Shown here one piece after another: positions 1 to 8,597 of a DNA stretch of 64,000 nucleotides (positions are counted from its first letter, which is position 1; each line of letters starts with the position of its first letter). This DNA comes from Patiriisocius_A hiemis (GTDB lineage Bacteria; Bacteroidota; Bacteroidia; Flavobacteriales; Flavobacteriaceae). A model generated the notes under the pieces. That model did no database searches. It was given only the letters and a program-made list of their open reading frames with translations, and had not been told where the DNA came from. The DNA lies in assembly GCF_031846325.1 (NCBI RefSeq), contig NZ_JAVRHZ010000001.1:372001-436000 (forward strand), given 5' to 3'. Both the position numbers and the translations under genes were made by a program.

Positions 1-960
1 ATTTCTAATAAATTCTCTGTAACACCAGGAATACGTTGGGAAAAAATTAAAACTGAAAGTGAGGGTTTTTTTAAAAATATTGTATTGGACCTCGCTGGTA
101 ATGTAATTTTGAATGAAGAAATTCCGGATAATAGAACCTTTGATAGAGATTTCTTCTTGTTAGGTTTAGGAACTACGTATAAAGTAAATAAATCTTTGGA
201 GGTATACGCCAATTTGAGCCAGAATTACCGTTCAGTAACTTTTAATGATATTAGAATTGTAAATCCATCTTTTGTAATTGATGAAAATATAAAAGATGAA
301 GAAGGATTTACTATGGACTTTGGAACTAGAGGAACTTTAAATGGTCTTTTGTCTTATGATGTTAGTGTTTTTGGATTACGTTACGATGATAGATTAGGAG
401 AAGTATTATTTGAAGATACAGATGGTAGTATAAAACGAAAAAGAGGCAATATTGGAGATGCTTTTATCTATGGTTTAGAGTTTTTTGCAGATTGGAATAT
501 TCAAAAAATTTTTTTTAAAAATAGTACTGCTACTCGAACTAATTTTTTCACAAACCTCGCTCTTACAAACTCAGAGTACTTAGCTTCTGAAGAATCAAAT
601 GTGGTGGGCAATAAAGTAGAGTTTATTCCCACAATAAACTTGAAAACTGGAGCTACATTTGGATTTAAAAATTGGCTTGCTAGTCTACAATATTCTTACA
701 TAGGAGAGCAATTTACAGATGCAACAAATGCTCCTCAAGATGTTAATGACAATCAACGCGGTATCGAAGGAAGCATCCCTGCGTATGGAGTGCTGGACTT
801 TTCTACTTCTTATACTTATAAAAAATGGAAACTAGAAGCTGGTGTAAGTAACTTATTCGATGAATCTTATTTTACAAGAAGGGCTACTGGATATCCAGGG
901 CCTGGTATTATTCCAGCAGAACCTATTACTTTTTATACTACGTTACAGTTTAAATTATAA
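1..960 (+). CDS. TonB-dependent receptor, FecA-like (3' part; 5' end outside window)
   Basis: The reading frame is open from base 1, so the gene starts upstream of the window; about 320 C-terminal residues are visible. They show alternating beta-strand sequence of an outer-membrane barrel and end in the receptor motif for the last strand (SNLFDESYFTRRATGYPGPG region, then FYTTLQFKL with a terminal hydrophobic residue and aromatic pattern). This C-terminus resembles the ferric-citrate receptor FecA family. Role inferred: TonB-driven uptake of a ferric siderophore or citrate complex. The plug domain and TonB box, which would decide the substrate, are not in view. The apparent TTG start at 85 is only the first start-like codon in the visible part and is not the real start. 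Confidence 0.85.
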   Translation: MSNKFSVTPGIRWEKIKTESEGFFKNIVLDLAGNVILNEEIPDNRTFDRDFFLLGLGTTYKVNKSLEVYANLSQNYRSVTFNDIRIVNPSFVIDENIKDEEGFTMDFGTRGTLNGLLSYDVSVFGLRYDDRLGEVLFEDTDGSIKRKRGNIGDAFIYGLEFFADWNIQKIFFKNSTATRTNFFTNLALTNSEYLASEESNVVGNKVEFIPTINLKTGATFGFKNWLASLQYSYIGEQFTDATNAPQDVNDNQRGIEGSIPAYGVLDFSTSYTYKKWKLEAGVSNLFDESYFTRRATGYPGPGIIPAEPITFYTTLQFKL

Positions 961-964
961 AAAA

Positions 965-1210
965 TTAGGCATTTGCTTGTGTTTGTGGTGCCCAAGAAGC
1001 GCATAACATTCCCGGTGCAGCCTTGGTAGGGTTTGCGCAATCGCTTTCCTCATACCTAGAGCATGTTACACAATTGCGTTCATCTAGTGATTTCATTTCA
1101 AAATTATTACAAGTGTAATGTGCGTTTACAATCACTTTATGTTTTGTACAAAGGTTTCCGTCTAATAAGTTTTCACAATTACTACAGTTATTTGCAAGTC
1201 TAATAGCCAT
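965..1210 (-). CDS. small protein with two tandem four-cysteine modules
   Basis: 81 residues, function unknown. It contains eight cysteines in two repeats: C9-x2-C12-x8-C21-x12-C34 and C47-x2-C50-x7-C58-x11-C70. Each module starts with Asn-Cys-x2-Cys and ends with Cys followed by an aromatic (F37, W73), so the protein looks like an internal duplication of a zinc- or Fe-S-binding knuckle. There is no signal peptide, so it is probably cytoplasmic. It converges on the TonB receptor with only four bases between the stops. Next to a possible iron-uptake receptor a metal-related role is tempting, but this is inference. Confidence 0.7.
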   Translation of the reverse strand: MAIRLANNCSNCENLLDGNLCTKHKVIVNAHYTCNNFEMKSLDERNCVTCSRYEESDCANPTKAAPGMLCASWAPQTQANA

Positions 1211-1360
1211 TTTTTTAAGTTTTAATTTATCTAAAACTACTAAGCAAGTCTTTAAGAAACAATCTAAATTGCTCTTATAGTGTATTTTATATTTAGATTT
1301 ATTAAGAATAGAGCAAAATGTTGCAACAGTATTAATAAGTGCTTATTCCATTATTAGTTG

Positions 1361-1368
1361 TATATTTG
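1361..1368 (+). promoter_or_regulatory. guaB promoter -7 box (TATATTTG)
   Basis: Exact match to the Bacteroidota -7 consensus TAnnTTTG, 53 bases before the guaB start codon. No clear TTG at the -33 position was found. Start of transcription would fall near 1375. Confidence 0.5.
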
Positions 1369-1370
1369 CA

Positions 1371-1421
1371 CGCAATTAATACTTAACTACTTTCGGTTCT
1401 TCGGAAGATAATTTAATTGCG
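1371..1421 (+). promoter_or_regulatory. inverted repeat spanning the guaB leader
   Basis: A perfect 9-base inverted repeat, CGCAATTAA at 1371-1379 and TTAATTGCG at 1413-1421, brackets the leader; the right copy ends directly before the guaB ATG. A second small hairpin (CTTTCG / CGGAAG with one G-T pair) lies between the arms. It could be an RNA stem that covers the translation start or a DNA operator; which one is not decided by sequence. Confidence 0.35.
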
Positions 1422-2894
1422 ATGACTGCACACGAAAATAAAATTTTAGGAGAAGGATTAACTTACGATGATGTATTATTAGTTCCTGCCTATTCTGAAG
1501 TTCTACCCAGAGAAGTTTCTATTAAAACCAAGTTTACAAAAAACATTACCCTCAATGTTCCTATTGTTTCTGCAGCAATGGATACAGTTACAGAAAGTGC
1601 TATGGCTATTGCTATTGCCCGTGAAGGTGGTATAGGTGTTTTACATAAAAACATGACAATTGAGCAACAAGCAGCTCAAGTACGTAAAGTAAAACGTGCT
1701 GAAAGCGGAATGATTCAAGATCCTGTTACTCTTACAAGTAAGCATACTGTTAGAGATGCCCAGAATACAATGCGTGAGTATAGTATTGGAGGAATCCCAA
1801 TAGTGGACGATGCTGGTATTTTAATTGGAATTGTAACAAATCGTGATTTGCGTTTTGAGAAAAACTACAGCCGCTTGCTTAGTGAAGTTATGACTTCAGA
1901 AAATTTGGTCACGGTTGGTAAAGGAACATCTTTAAAGCAAGCTGAGGTTATTCTTCAAGAAAATAAAATTGAAAAGCTCCCTGTTGTAGAAGATAATGGA
2001 AAGCTACTTGGTCTTATTACATTTAGAGACATAACAAAACTTACACAGAAACCTAATGCCAATAAGGACCAATATGGTCGTCTTAGGGTTGCGGCAGCTC
2101 TTGGAGTAACAGGCGATGCGGTAGATAGGGCAGAGGCACTAGTAAACGCTCAAGTAGATGCTGTAATAATTGATACTGCACATGGGCATACTAAGGGTGT
2201 GGTTTCTGTTTTAAAATCAGTAAAAGAAAAATTCCCAGAATTAGAAGTTATAGTTGGAAATATAGCGACAGGTGATGCTGCAAAATATTTGGTCGAGGCT
2301 GGGGCAGATGCAGTTAAGGTGGGAATTGGACCTGGTTCTATATGTACTACTAGAGTCGTGGCTGGAGTAGGCTTTCCTCAATTCTCTGCTGTGTTAGAAG
2401 TAGCAGAAGCAATAAAAGGAAGTGGTGTTCCTGTTATTGCAGATGGAGGTATTAGATATACAGGAGATATTCCCAAAGCTATTGCAGCTGGTGCAGATAC
2501 AGTAATGTTAGGGTCATTGCTAGCTGGTACTAAAGAGTCTCCGGGTGAAACAATTATTTATGAAGGAAGAAAGTTTAAATCTTATAGAGGTATGGGTTCT
2601 GTTGAAGCAATGAAACAAGGGTCAAAAGATAGATACTTTCAAGATGTAGAAGATGATATTAAAAAACTGGTACCAGAAGGTATTGTTGGACGAGTTCCTT
2701 ATAAAGGTGAATTACTAGAAAGTATGACACAATTTATAGGTGGATTACGTGCCGGTATGGGGTATTGTGGTGCTAAGGATATAGAAACACTTAAAACAGA
2801 TGGGAAGTTTGTAAAAATCACATCATCTGGAATTCATGAAAGTCATCCACATGATGTGACTATTACTAAAGAAGCTCCTAACTATAGTAGGTAG
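1422..2894 (+). CDS. guaB: inosine-5'-monophosphate dehydrogenase
   Basis: 490 residues, the usual length for bacterial IMPDH. It oxidises IMP to XMP with NAD, the committed step of GMP synthesis, as a cytoplasmic tetramer. Visible features: N-terminal barrel strand with VSAAMDTVTES near 50-60, two CBS domains at about 95-215, the IMP-binding active loop GPGSICTTR with catalytic Cys308, the ADGGIRYTGD phosphate-binding stretch near 345, and the RGMGS flap region near 393. The gene stands alone between a divergent small ORF and a convergent ompH-like gene. Confidence 0.98.
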   Translation: MTAHENKILGEGLTYDDVLLVPAYSEVLPREVSIKTKFTKNITLNVPIVSAAMDTVTESAMAIAIAREGGIGVLHKNMTIEQQAAQVRKVKRAESGMIQDPVTLTSKHTVRDAQNTMREYSIGGIPIVDDAGILIGIVTNRDLRFEKNYSRLLSEVMTSENLVTVGKGTSLKQAEVILQENKIEKLPVVEDNGKLLGLITFRDITKLTQKPNANKDQYGRLRVAAALGVTGDAVDRAEALVNAQVDAVIIDTAHGHTKGVVSVLKSVKEKFPELEVIVGNIATGDAAKYLVEAGADAVKVGIGPGSICTTRVVAGVGFPQFSAVLEVAEAIKGSGVPVIADGGIRYTGDIPKAIAAGADTVMLGSLLAGTKESPGETIIYEGRKFKSYRGMGSVEAMKQGSKDRYFQDVEDDIKKLVPEGIVGRVPYKGELLESMTQFIGGLRAGMGYCGAKDIETLKTDGKFVKITSSGIHESHPHDVTITKEAPNYSR

Positions 2895-2899
2895 ATTTT

Positions 2900-3418
2900 T
2901 TAGTTTTTATTTTCTTCAGAAGTAGGAAGTACTATTCCCAGGTCTTGTATAACTGCAAGTGTTAAGTCAAAATTAGGGTCAAAATACGCAATAGTCTCGT
3001 TAGACTGTAATACTTGTGTGTAATTACCTGCTTGAGCAACCTTTTCTAAGGAAATTCCTATTTTTTGGTATAATGGGCGTAGTAACTCATCTTGCTTAAT
3101 ATTAATTAATTGCGCTCCGTTTTGACGGAATTTATTAATATCAGATTCTTGAGCTAATATCTCTTTTTGTTTTTGCTTTTTTACTTCATCTGTAAATGTT
3201 GCTAGACTATCTTGATAGTCTTTAAGTGCTTTTTGGTAAGCATCAACTTTCACCTTTAAATCTGCATCTAGCTCCTTACTATACTTATCCAAATCTGCTT
3301 GTACAGCTTTAAGCTCTGGCATATTAGATAATATGTAATCTACATTTATAGTGCCTACTTTAGATTGTGCAAAACCTGTAATACAGACAAATAGAAAAAG
3401 TACTTTAATAATTTTCAT
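2900..3418 (-). CDS. OmpH/Skp-family periplasmic chaperone
   Basis: 172 residues with an N-terminal signal peptide (cleavage after about residue 18, ITGFAQ-S) followed by the Skp/OmpH start KVGTINVDYILSNMPE and a long charged alpha-helical coiled-coil region (about 35-115) rich in Lys, Asp and Gln. Family role: trimeric chaperone that holds unfolded outer-membrane proteins in the periplasm. The nearby cluster of three parvulin-type chaperones fits the same outer-membrane assembly task. Convergent with guaB, five bases apart. Confidence 0.88.
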   Translation of the reverse strand: MKIIKVLFLFVCITGFAQSKVGTINVDYILSNMPELKAVQADLDKYSKELDADLKVKVDAYQKALKDYQDSLATFTDEVKKQKQKEILAQESDINKFRQNGAQLINIKQDELLRPLYQKIGISLEKVAQAGNYTQVLQSNETIAYFDPNFDLTLAVIQDLGIVLPTSEENKN

Positions 3419-3441
3419 AAGATATTTTTTAATAATGGATG

Positions 3442-3449
3442 CAAAACTA
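3442..3449 (-). promoter_or_regulatory. promoter -7 box of the ompH-like gene
   Basis: Reads TAGTTTTG on the minus strand, a match to TAnnTTTG, 24 bases before the start codon. No clear -33 TTG at the expected distance. Confidence 0.4.
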
Positions 3450-3498
3450 CAAATATTCTAGATAAAGACTTTATAATTAACCAGATGTTGCAATAAGA

Positions 3499-3744
3499 TT
3501 ATTTTGTTTCCTTATATACTTGGCCACGATGGGGCTTTAAAGCGTTTTTTAATTTATCAAAGTATTGTTTTCTAGTAATAATAAAAGCAATTGCATACAT
3601 ATTAGAAACATCTTCAAAAGAGGCGGTTGTATCTTCTAGCTTTTCTAGTGTTATGTATTCTTTTAAATGAACTACATGATGCTGTGCAATTTTTTGCGCA
3701 TTGGGACCTCTAAAGTCCCAAAGGAGTTTGATTTTTTCCTTCAT
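3499..3744 (-). CDS. conserved hypothetical protein (81 aa)
   Basis: Small, charged, cytoplasmic-looking protein starting MKEKIKLLWDFRGPNA and containing a His-His pair (QHHVVHLKEY). No family with known function recognised. Its ATG overlaps the stop of the upstream SRPBCC gene by one base (TAATG), so the two are translationally coupled and probably work together. Confidence 0.7.
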   Translation of the reverse strand: MKEKIKLLWDFRGPNAQKIAQHHVVHLKEYITLEKLEDTTASFEDVSNMYAIAFIITRKQYFDKLKNALKPHRGQVYKETK

Positions 3745-4202
3745 TAGCTCTCTTCGGAAACAGATGTTCCTTTTTCAGCAAAGTTTTTAAAATCTGTAAG
3801 ATATTTAAGTGACTGTTTTTTAAAAGCTCCAGGCATTAAAAAACCCATCAATTTCATTCCAAAACCAGCAAATTGAAATTCACTTTTAGATATCCATTTT
3901 GTTTTGCCATTTTCTAATTCTGTAAAATAATTCTGTTGGATATTATGAACACCTTTGGCGTCATACGTGGCATGAAACTCTTCAGGAAACTTATTTTTAA
4001 GAATGGTTTCAGTTAAAACCATATCTCTCTTACCCATTTTATATTCAAGTTTCATTTGTGCGCCCTCTTTTCCTGGCGTGCCTTTTAGTATTTCGTACTT
4101 AATTAGCCCTCTTTGCCAATGTTTCATATTTTCGGGACTATCCAATTTTTTTATAACCTCCTCTCTGGGTAAGTTAATTACAATCTCTGTTGTGTATTTC
4201 AT
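3744..4202 (-). CDS. SRPBCC (START/Bet v1-like) family protein
   Basis: 152 residues with the polyketide-cyclase/START-like pattern: N-terminal strand TTEIVINLPREEVIKKL, the DSPENMKHWQRGL helix, a KLEYKMGKRDMVLTETI strand pair and a C-terminal amphipathic helix. Members of this fold bind hydrophobic ligands; the ligand here is unknown. First gene of a two-gene unit with the 81-residue protein downstream. Confidence 0.8.
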   Translation of the reverse strand: MKYTTEIVINLPREEVIKKLDSPENMKHWQRGLIKYEILKGTPGKEGAQMKLEYKMGKRDMVLTETILKNKFPEEFHATYDAKGVHNIQQNYFTELENGKTKWISKSEFQFAGFGMKLMGFLMPGAFKKQSLKYLTDFKNFAEKGTSVSEES

Positions 4203-4295
4203 AATTTAAAACTTTAGTATTTGCAAGTTACATTTTTTATAAATACTAGTTATTTAAACGTAACAATTAAAAACTCTTATCGTTAGTATAATAGT

Positions 4296-4326
4296 TTTGC
4301 ATAAGGCATGCTTTTTGTTAGTTTTG
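4296..4326 (+). promoter_or_regulatory. promoter of the parvulin gene cluster
   Basis: A -33 element TTTG (4296-4299) and a -7 element TAGTTTTG (4319-4326) are 19 bases apart, a full match to the Bacteroidota promoter pattern. Transcription would start near 4333. This places the ATG at 4308 upstream of the transcript and supports the ATG at 4359 as the real start of the next gene. Confidence 0.6.
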
Positions 4327-4358
4327 CAAACTCCTTACATCCATTAAATAATATTGTA

Positions 4359-6308
4359 ATGATAAGAAAATTCATAGTAATTATTTTGCTAACTTTTTGT
4401 GTCTCGAGTATTTATTCTCAAAACAAAAAGGAAGAGTTATTAACTATAGACAATAAGCCTGTTTATGTAAGTGAATTTAAAAGAGTATACCAAAAAAACC
4501 TTGACTTAGTAAAAGATGAATCTCAAAAATCGGTCATGGGGTATTTAGATTTGTTTATTGATTACAAGTTAAAAGTTGCAGAAGCGTATGCACAGGAATT
4601 ACACAAAAAACAATCATATAGAAGTGAGCTTTTAATATATCAAGAGCAATTATCAAGCAATTACCTTTATGAAGATAAAGTTGCAGAGGATGTAGCTCGC
4701 GAAGCTTATGAAAGGAGTTTAGACGAAATTGAAGCTTCTCATTTATTAATACGCATAGAATCAAGTAGCCCACAAGATACTTTAGCGGCCTATAATAAAA
4801 TAAAAGAGCTTAGAAAGAGAGCAGTTAATGGAGAAGACTTTAATGAGTTAGTAAGAAAGTATTCAGAAGAACCTAACGCTGATAAACAATCTGGTTTTTT
4901 AGGATACTTTAGTGCGCTAGTAATGGTTTACCCTTTTGAAACTACTGCCTATAATACCAAAGTTGGAGAAATTTCAGATATTGTAAGAACCCGTTACGGG
5001 TATCATATAATTAAGGTTACTGATAGAAGAAAAAAGGCTCCAGAAATTTTAGTTTCTCATATTATGATTTCTGAAAAGAAAGGACCTAAAACCTTTGATG
5101 CAGAACAGCGTATTAATGAAATATATCAACTAATTCAGCAAGGAGAATCTTTTGAAAGTCTAGCTAAGCAATTTTCAGATGATAGAAATTCAGCAAAAAA
5201 AGGAGGAGAATTGAAACCTTTTACAAAAGGGGAGTTAAGATCAAAAGAATTCGAAACTGAAGCCTATAAGCTATCAGTTGACAATAAAATATCTAACCCA
5301 TTTAAAACTGAATTTGGGTGGCATATAATTAAGTTTAAAGAAGAACTTCCAATCAAAACTTTTGAAGAGAGAAAGGTTGAAATAGAAAAGAGAGTAAGAA
5401 GTGGTAATAGAGCCAAAATAATTACAAATACGGTAAATAACAGCATTAAGCAAAAATATGGGTTTAAAAAAATTAATAGTTATTTGCCCTTTTTTAGCGA
5501 ATATGTAACAGACTCAGTTTTAAAAAGAAGATGGAGAAAAGAGCCAATTTCAAAAGAGGATGATAAGAAGCTATTCATTATTGGAGATCATGAAGTTTTT
5601 TATTCTGACTTTGCTGATTTTATTTATGAGAGACAGTTGAGAATACGTCCACATAGTGAGAAGAATGAATTATTAAAGTCTTTTTATGATGAGTTTGAAA
5701 CACAAGAACTTAAAATTTATTTTAGAAAAGACCTTGAAAAACAAAACGAAGAATATGCAGCTACAATTTCTGAATATAGAGATGGACTATTAATTTTTGA
5801 TGTAATGAACAATAATGTATGGGACAAAGCAAAAAAAGATAGTGTTGGTCTTGAAAACTACTTCAATAAAGTAAAAGATAATTATAGATGGAAAAAAAGA
5901 GTAGATGTAGATATTATTACTGCTCAAACTGAATCATTAGCAAAAAAAGCTCAAAAATTACTTGAAAATCAAACTGGAGAGCAAGTAAAAGAGTTAATGA
6001 ATAATGATAAAGTTAATGTTATACTTACCTCAAATGTATTTGAAGTAGATAATGCTAGCCTTCCCAATAACTATAAACCATCTATTGGTATTTCAGACAT
6101 TATTGAGGAGAATGATGCCTATATTGTGGTAAAAACAAAAAATATTATCCCATCAAGCCAAAAAGAGCTTAGTAAAATTAGAGGTAAAGTTATGAGTGAT
6201 TATCAAAACTATATAGAAGAGCAATGGCTTGAAAAACTTAGAGATAAGTACAAGGTTAATATCAATAAAAAGGCATTAAAAAAAATTATAAAAGAGTATA
6301 AGTCATAA
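4359..6308 (+). CDS. parvulin-type peptidyl-prolyl isomerase (PpiC/SurA/PpiD-like), long
   Basis: 649 residues from the ATG at 4359, preferred over the ATG 51 bases upstream because it gives a clean signal peptide (MIRKFIVIILLTFCVSS, cut near IYSQ) and lies downstream of a good promoter. After an N-terminal SurA-like helical domain come two parvulin domains at about 125-225 and 230-330, each with the SHLLI/SHIMI start, the GFLGYF / GGELKPF turn and the FGWHIIKF / YGYHIIKV end. The C-terminal 300 residues are helical, of unknown role. Family role: folding of outer-membrane proteins in the periplasm. First of three consecutive genes of the same class; overlaps the next by one base. Confidence 0.9.
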   Translation: MIRKFIVIILLTFCVSSIYSQNKKEELLTIDNKPVYVSEFKRVYQKNLDLVKDESQKSVMGYLDLFIDYKLKVAEAYAQELHKKQSYRSELLIYQEQLSSNYLYEDKVAEDVAREAYERSLDEIEASHLLIRIESSSPQDTLAAYNKIKELRKRAVNGEDFNELVRKYSEEPNADKQSGFLGYFSALVMVYPFETTAYNTKVGEISDIVRTRYGYHIIKVTDRRKKAPEILVSHIMISEKKGPKTFDAEQRINEIYQLIQQGESFESLAKQFSDDRNSAKKGGELKPFTKGELRSKEFETEAYKLSVDNKISNPFKTEFGWHIIKFKEELPIKTFEERKVEIEKRVRSGNRAKIITNTVNNSIKQKYGFKKINSYLPFFSEYVTDSVLKRRWRKEPISKEDDKKLFIIGDHEVFYSDFADFIYERQLRIRPHSEKNELLKSFYDEFETQELKIYFRKDLEKQNEEYAATISEYRDGLLIFDVMNNNVWDKAKKDSVGLENYFNKVKDNYRWKKRVDVDIITAQTESLAKKAQKLLENQTGEQVKELMNNDKVNVILTSNVFEVDNASLPNNYKPSIGISDIIEENDAYIVVKTKNIIPSSQKELSKIRGKVMSDYQNYIEEQWLEKLRDKYKVNINKKALKKIIKEYKS

Positions 6309-7150
6309 TGAGGTTTTTTGTACTTTTTTTAACTGCTTTACTATTACAATCTTGTGACTATCTTAAACAAGATGAAACTAGAATTCCTGTAGCTAGAGTT
6401 AATGACTCTTACTTATATCAAGAAGATATAGAAGCGTTAATTACAGACAATACCTCAAGAGAAGATAGTACCCTTATTGTGAGTAATTATATTAATAGGT
6501 GGGCTACCCAAAAATTACTCATAGATCAGGCCAAGATTAACTTATCACCTCAAACTCAAGATGAGTATAATAAGTTAGTAAACGATTATAGGAATGACTT
6601 ATATACAGAAGCCTATAAAAACGTAATTGTAAATAAGCAATTAGACTCAACAGTATCTAGTCAAGAATTTCTAGATTATTATGAATTAAACAAAGAAAAT
6701 TTTTTGCTTAATGACGAGTTACTAAAGATTAGATATATAGTATTACCACCTAATTATTCAGATATTTCTGTAACGAACCAAAAATTTACTCGTTTTAATA
6801 CTGAAGACCAAGAAGAACTAATTAACCAAAGCATTCAGTTTAAAGACCAAAATTTTAATGACTCTATTTGGGTAAAAAAGAAAGTGATTTCAGAAAAGAT
6901 ACCTTCTTTGGAAACTCTTAACTCTAGTGATTTAAAAAAAGGAAATAATTTACAATTAAAAGACTCATTAGGGGTATATTTGATTCATATTAAAGATGTT
7001 TTAAATAACAATGATATTGCTCCGTTAGAGTATATAAAACCAACAATAGAACAAATAATAATTAATAAGCGAAAATTAGAGCTTATTAAAAAATTAGAAG
7101 TTGATATAAAGAAAGATGCGATTAAAAACAGAAAATTTGAAACATATTAA
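6308..7150 (+). CDS. SurA/PpiC-like lipoprotein
   Basis: 280 residues with a lipoprotein signal (LLLQSC, lipid on Cys16), then a SurA N-terminal-type region (VARVNDSYLYQEDIEAL) and helices. A recognisable parvulin core is weak: the usual GxLG turn is missing, so it may be a chaperone without isomerase activity. ATG overlaps the stop of the upstream gene and its own 3' end overlaps the downstream gene by 35 bases, which argues for one transcript and coupled translation. Likely anchored in a membrane facing the periplasm. Confidence 0.8.
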   Translation: MRFFVLFLTALLLQSCDYLKQDETRIPVARVNDSYLYQEDIEALITDNTSREDSTLIVSNYINRWATQKLLIDQAKINLSPQTQDEYNKLVNDYRNDLYTEAYKNVIVNKQLDSTVSSQEFLDYYELNKENFLLNDELLKIRYIVLPPNYSDISVTNQKFTRFNTEDQEELINQSIQFKDQNFNDSIWVKKKVISEKIPSLETLNSSDLKKGNNLQLKDSLGVYLIHIKDVLNNNDIAPLEYIKPTIEQIIINKRKLELIKKLEVDIKKDAIKNRKFETY

Positions 7151-8588
7151 AATATTAATAACAAATGTTATAACTCTAGTAGTTTGTGTAGGACAATTAC
7201 TAGCGCAAGAAGTTGTAGTTCCAGATAGTACTGGGGTAGCAAAATCTACTACAGAAACTTTAAATTCAATAACCAAAAAAGATACAGTTAAAGCTCCCTT
7301 TAAAAGATATAAAGCTGAAGGAGTTACTGCCGTTGTTGGTGATTACGTTGTATTAGATACAGACATTGATAAAGGGTATATTGAGTTACAATCTCAAGGT
7401 ATATCTATTGAAAATGTATCACGTTGCCAACTACTTGGAAAATTATTAGAAGATAAGTTGTATGCGCATCATGCTAAACAGGATAGTATTGTAGTAAGTG
7501 ATGCTGAAATTAATGCTCAAATAGACCAACAATTAGATTATATGATTAGTGAGCTTGGTGATGCAGATAAAGTTGCTAAATATTATAGAAAAAATAATAT
7601 AGCAGAACTTAAATCTGAGTTATTTGAAGTAAATAAAACAATCAAACTTGCAAGCGAAATGCAACGTAAAGTTGTTGAGGATGTAGAAATTACTCCAGAA
7701 GAAACTAGAGAGTTTTTCTTTTCCATACCAGAAGATGAAAGACCCATATTTAGTGCCGAAGTAGAAGTAGCGCAAATAGTTATAGAACCAGAAGTTACTA
7801 AAGAAGCGAGAGATGCTGTTATAGAAAGACTCCGAGAAATTAGAGCAGATATCGTTGATAATGGAGCTAGTTTTGCTACAAAAGCTGTTTTATATTCCAA
7901 GGATGGTACTGCTCAAAAAGGTGGCTTAATAGAAGGGGTTACTAGAACATCACCACTTGCCAAGGAGTTCAAGGATAAGGCATTCTCTTTGCTAGAAGGA
8001 GAAGTAAGTGAGCCTTTTGAAACTGAATTTGGTTTCCATATTCTTTATATAGATAAAGTAAGAGGTCAAGAAGTAGATGTAAGACATATTATTTTATTTC
8101 CAGAAGTAACACAGATAACTATAGACAAAGCTAAAGATGAAATTGAGGCTATTAGAGAAAAAATCGTAAACGGAGAGGTTACTTTTGCAGAAGCTGCTAG
8201 AAATTCATCAGATGAAAAAGAAACTAGAAATAATGGAGGCCAGTTAGTAAATCCCGTTACTGGAGATACTCGCTTTGACTTAACAAAAATGGATCCTGCA
8301 TTAAGCGCTTATGTTTATAACCTTAAAAAAGGAGAAGTATCAAAAGTGTATTCAGATAGAGATTACACAGGAAAAAGTAGCTTTAAAATCCTTACGTTAA
8401 CCAATAGATATGAAGAGCATAGAGCAGATTACTCCAAAGATTACGAGAAGATTAAAGAACTTGCATTAAAAGAAAAACAAATAGAGGCAATCAAAGAGTG
8501 GCAAGATAAAAAAGTAAAAGAAACATATATCAATGTCAATGAGGATTACCATGATTGTGAGTTTTCTAGTAATTGGTTAAATCAATAA
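7116..8588 (+). CDS. parvulin-type peptidyl-prolyl isomerase, SurA-like
   Basis: 490 residues. Signal peptide after a short basic stretch (ILITNVITLVVCVGQLLAQ). Next a SurA N-domain (AVVGDYVVLDTDIDKGY, near 70-190) and two parvulin domains at about 205-315 and 320-430 (QIVIEPEVT...GGLIEGVTR...FGFHILYID; VRHIILFPEV...GGQLVNPVTG). Domain order is that of SurA, though the protein is longer than the about 430 residues of the E. coli enzyme. The start overlaps the previous gene by 35 bases; an internal non-ATG start is possible because the first ten residues are not needed for the signal peptide. Confidence 0.9.
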   Translation: MRLKTENLKHIKILITNVITLVVCVGQLLAQEVVVPDSTGVAKSTTETLNSITKKDTVKAPFKRYKAEGVTAVVGDYVVLDTDIDKGYIELQSQGISIENVSRCQLLGKLLEDKLYAHHAKQDSIVVSDAEINAQIDQQLDYMISELGDADKVAKYYRKNNIAELKSELFEVNKTIKLASEMQRKVVEDVEITPEETREFFFSIPEDERPIFSAEVEVAQIVIEPEVTKEARDAVIERLREIRADIVDNGASFATKAVLYSKDGTAQKGGLIEGVTRTSPLAKEFKDKAFSLLEGEVSEPFETEFGFHILYIDKVRGQEVDVRHIILFPEVTQITIDKAKDEIEAIREKIVNGEVTFAEAARNSSDEKETRNNGGQLVNPVTGDTRFDLTKMDPALSAYVYNLKKGEVSKVYSDRDYTGKSSFKILTLTNRYEEHRADYSKDYEKIKELALKEKQIEAIKEWQDKKVKETYINVNEDYHDCEFSSNWLNQ

Positions 8589-8597
8589 TACTACACT

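Noticed and set aside
4308..4358. N-terminal extension of the long parvulin gene from the ATG at 4308
   Set aside because: A good promoter (4296-4326) would start transcription downstream of it, and the ATG at 4359 gives a clean signal peptide.
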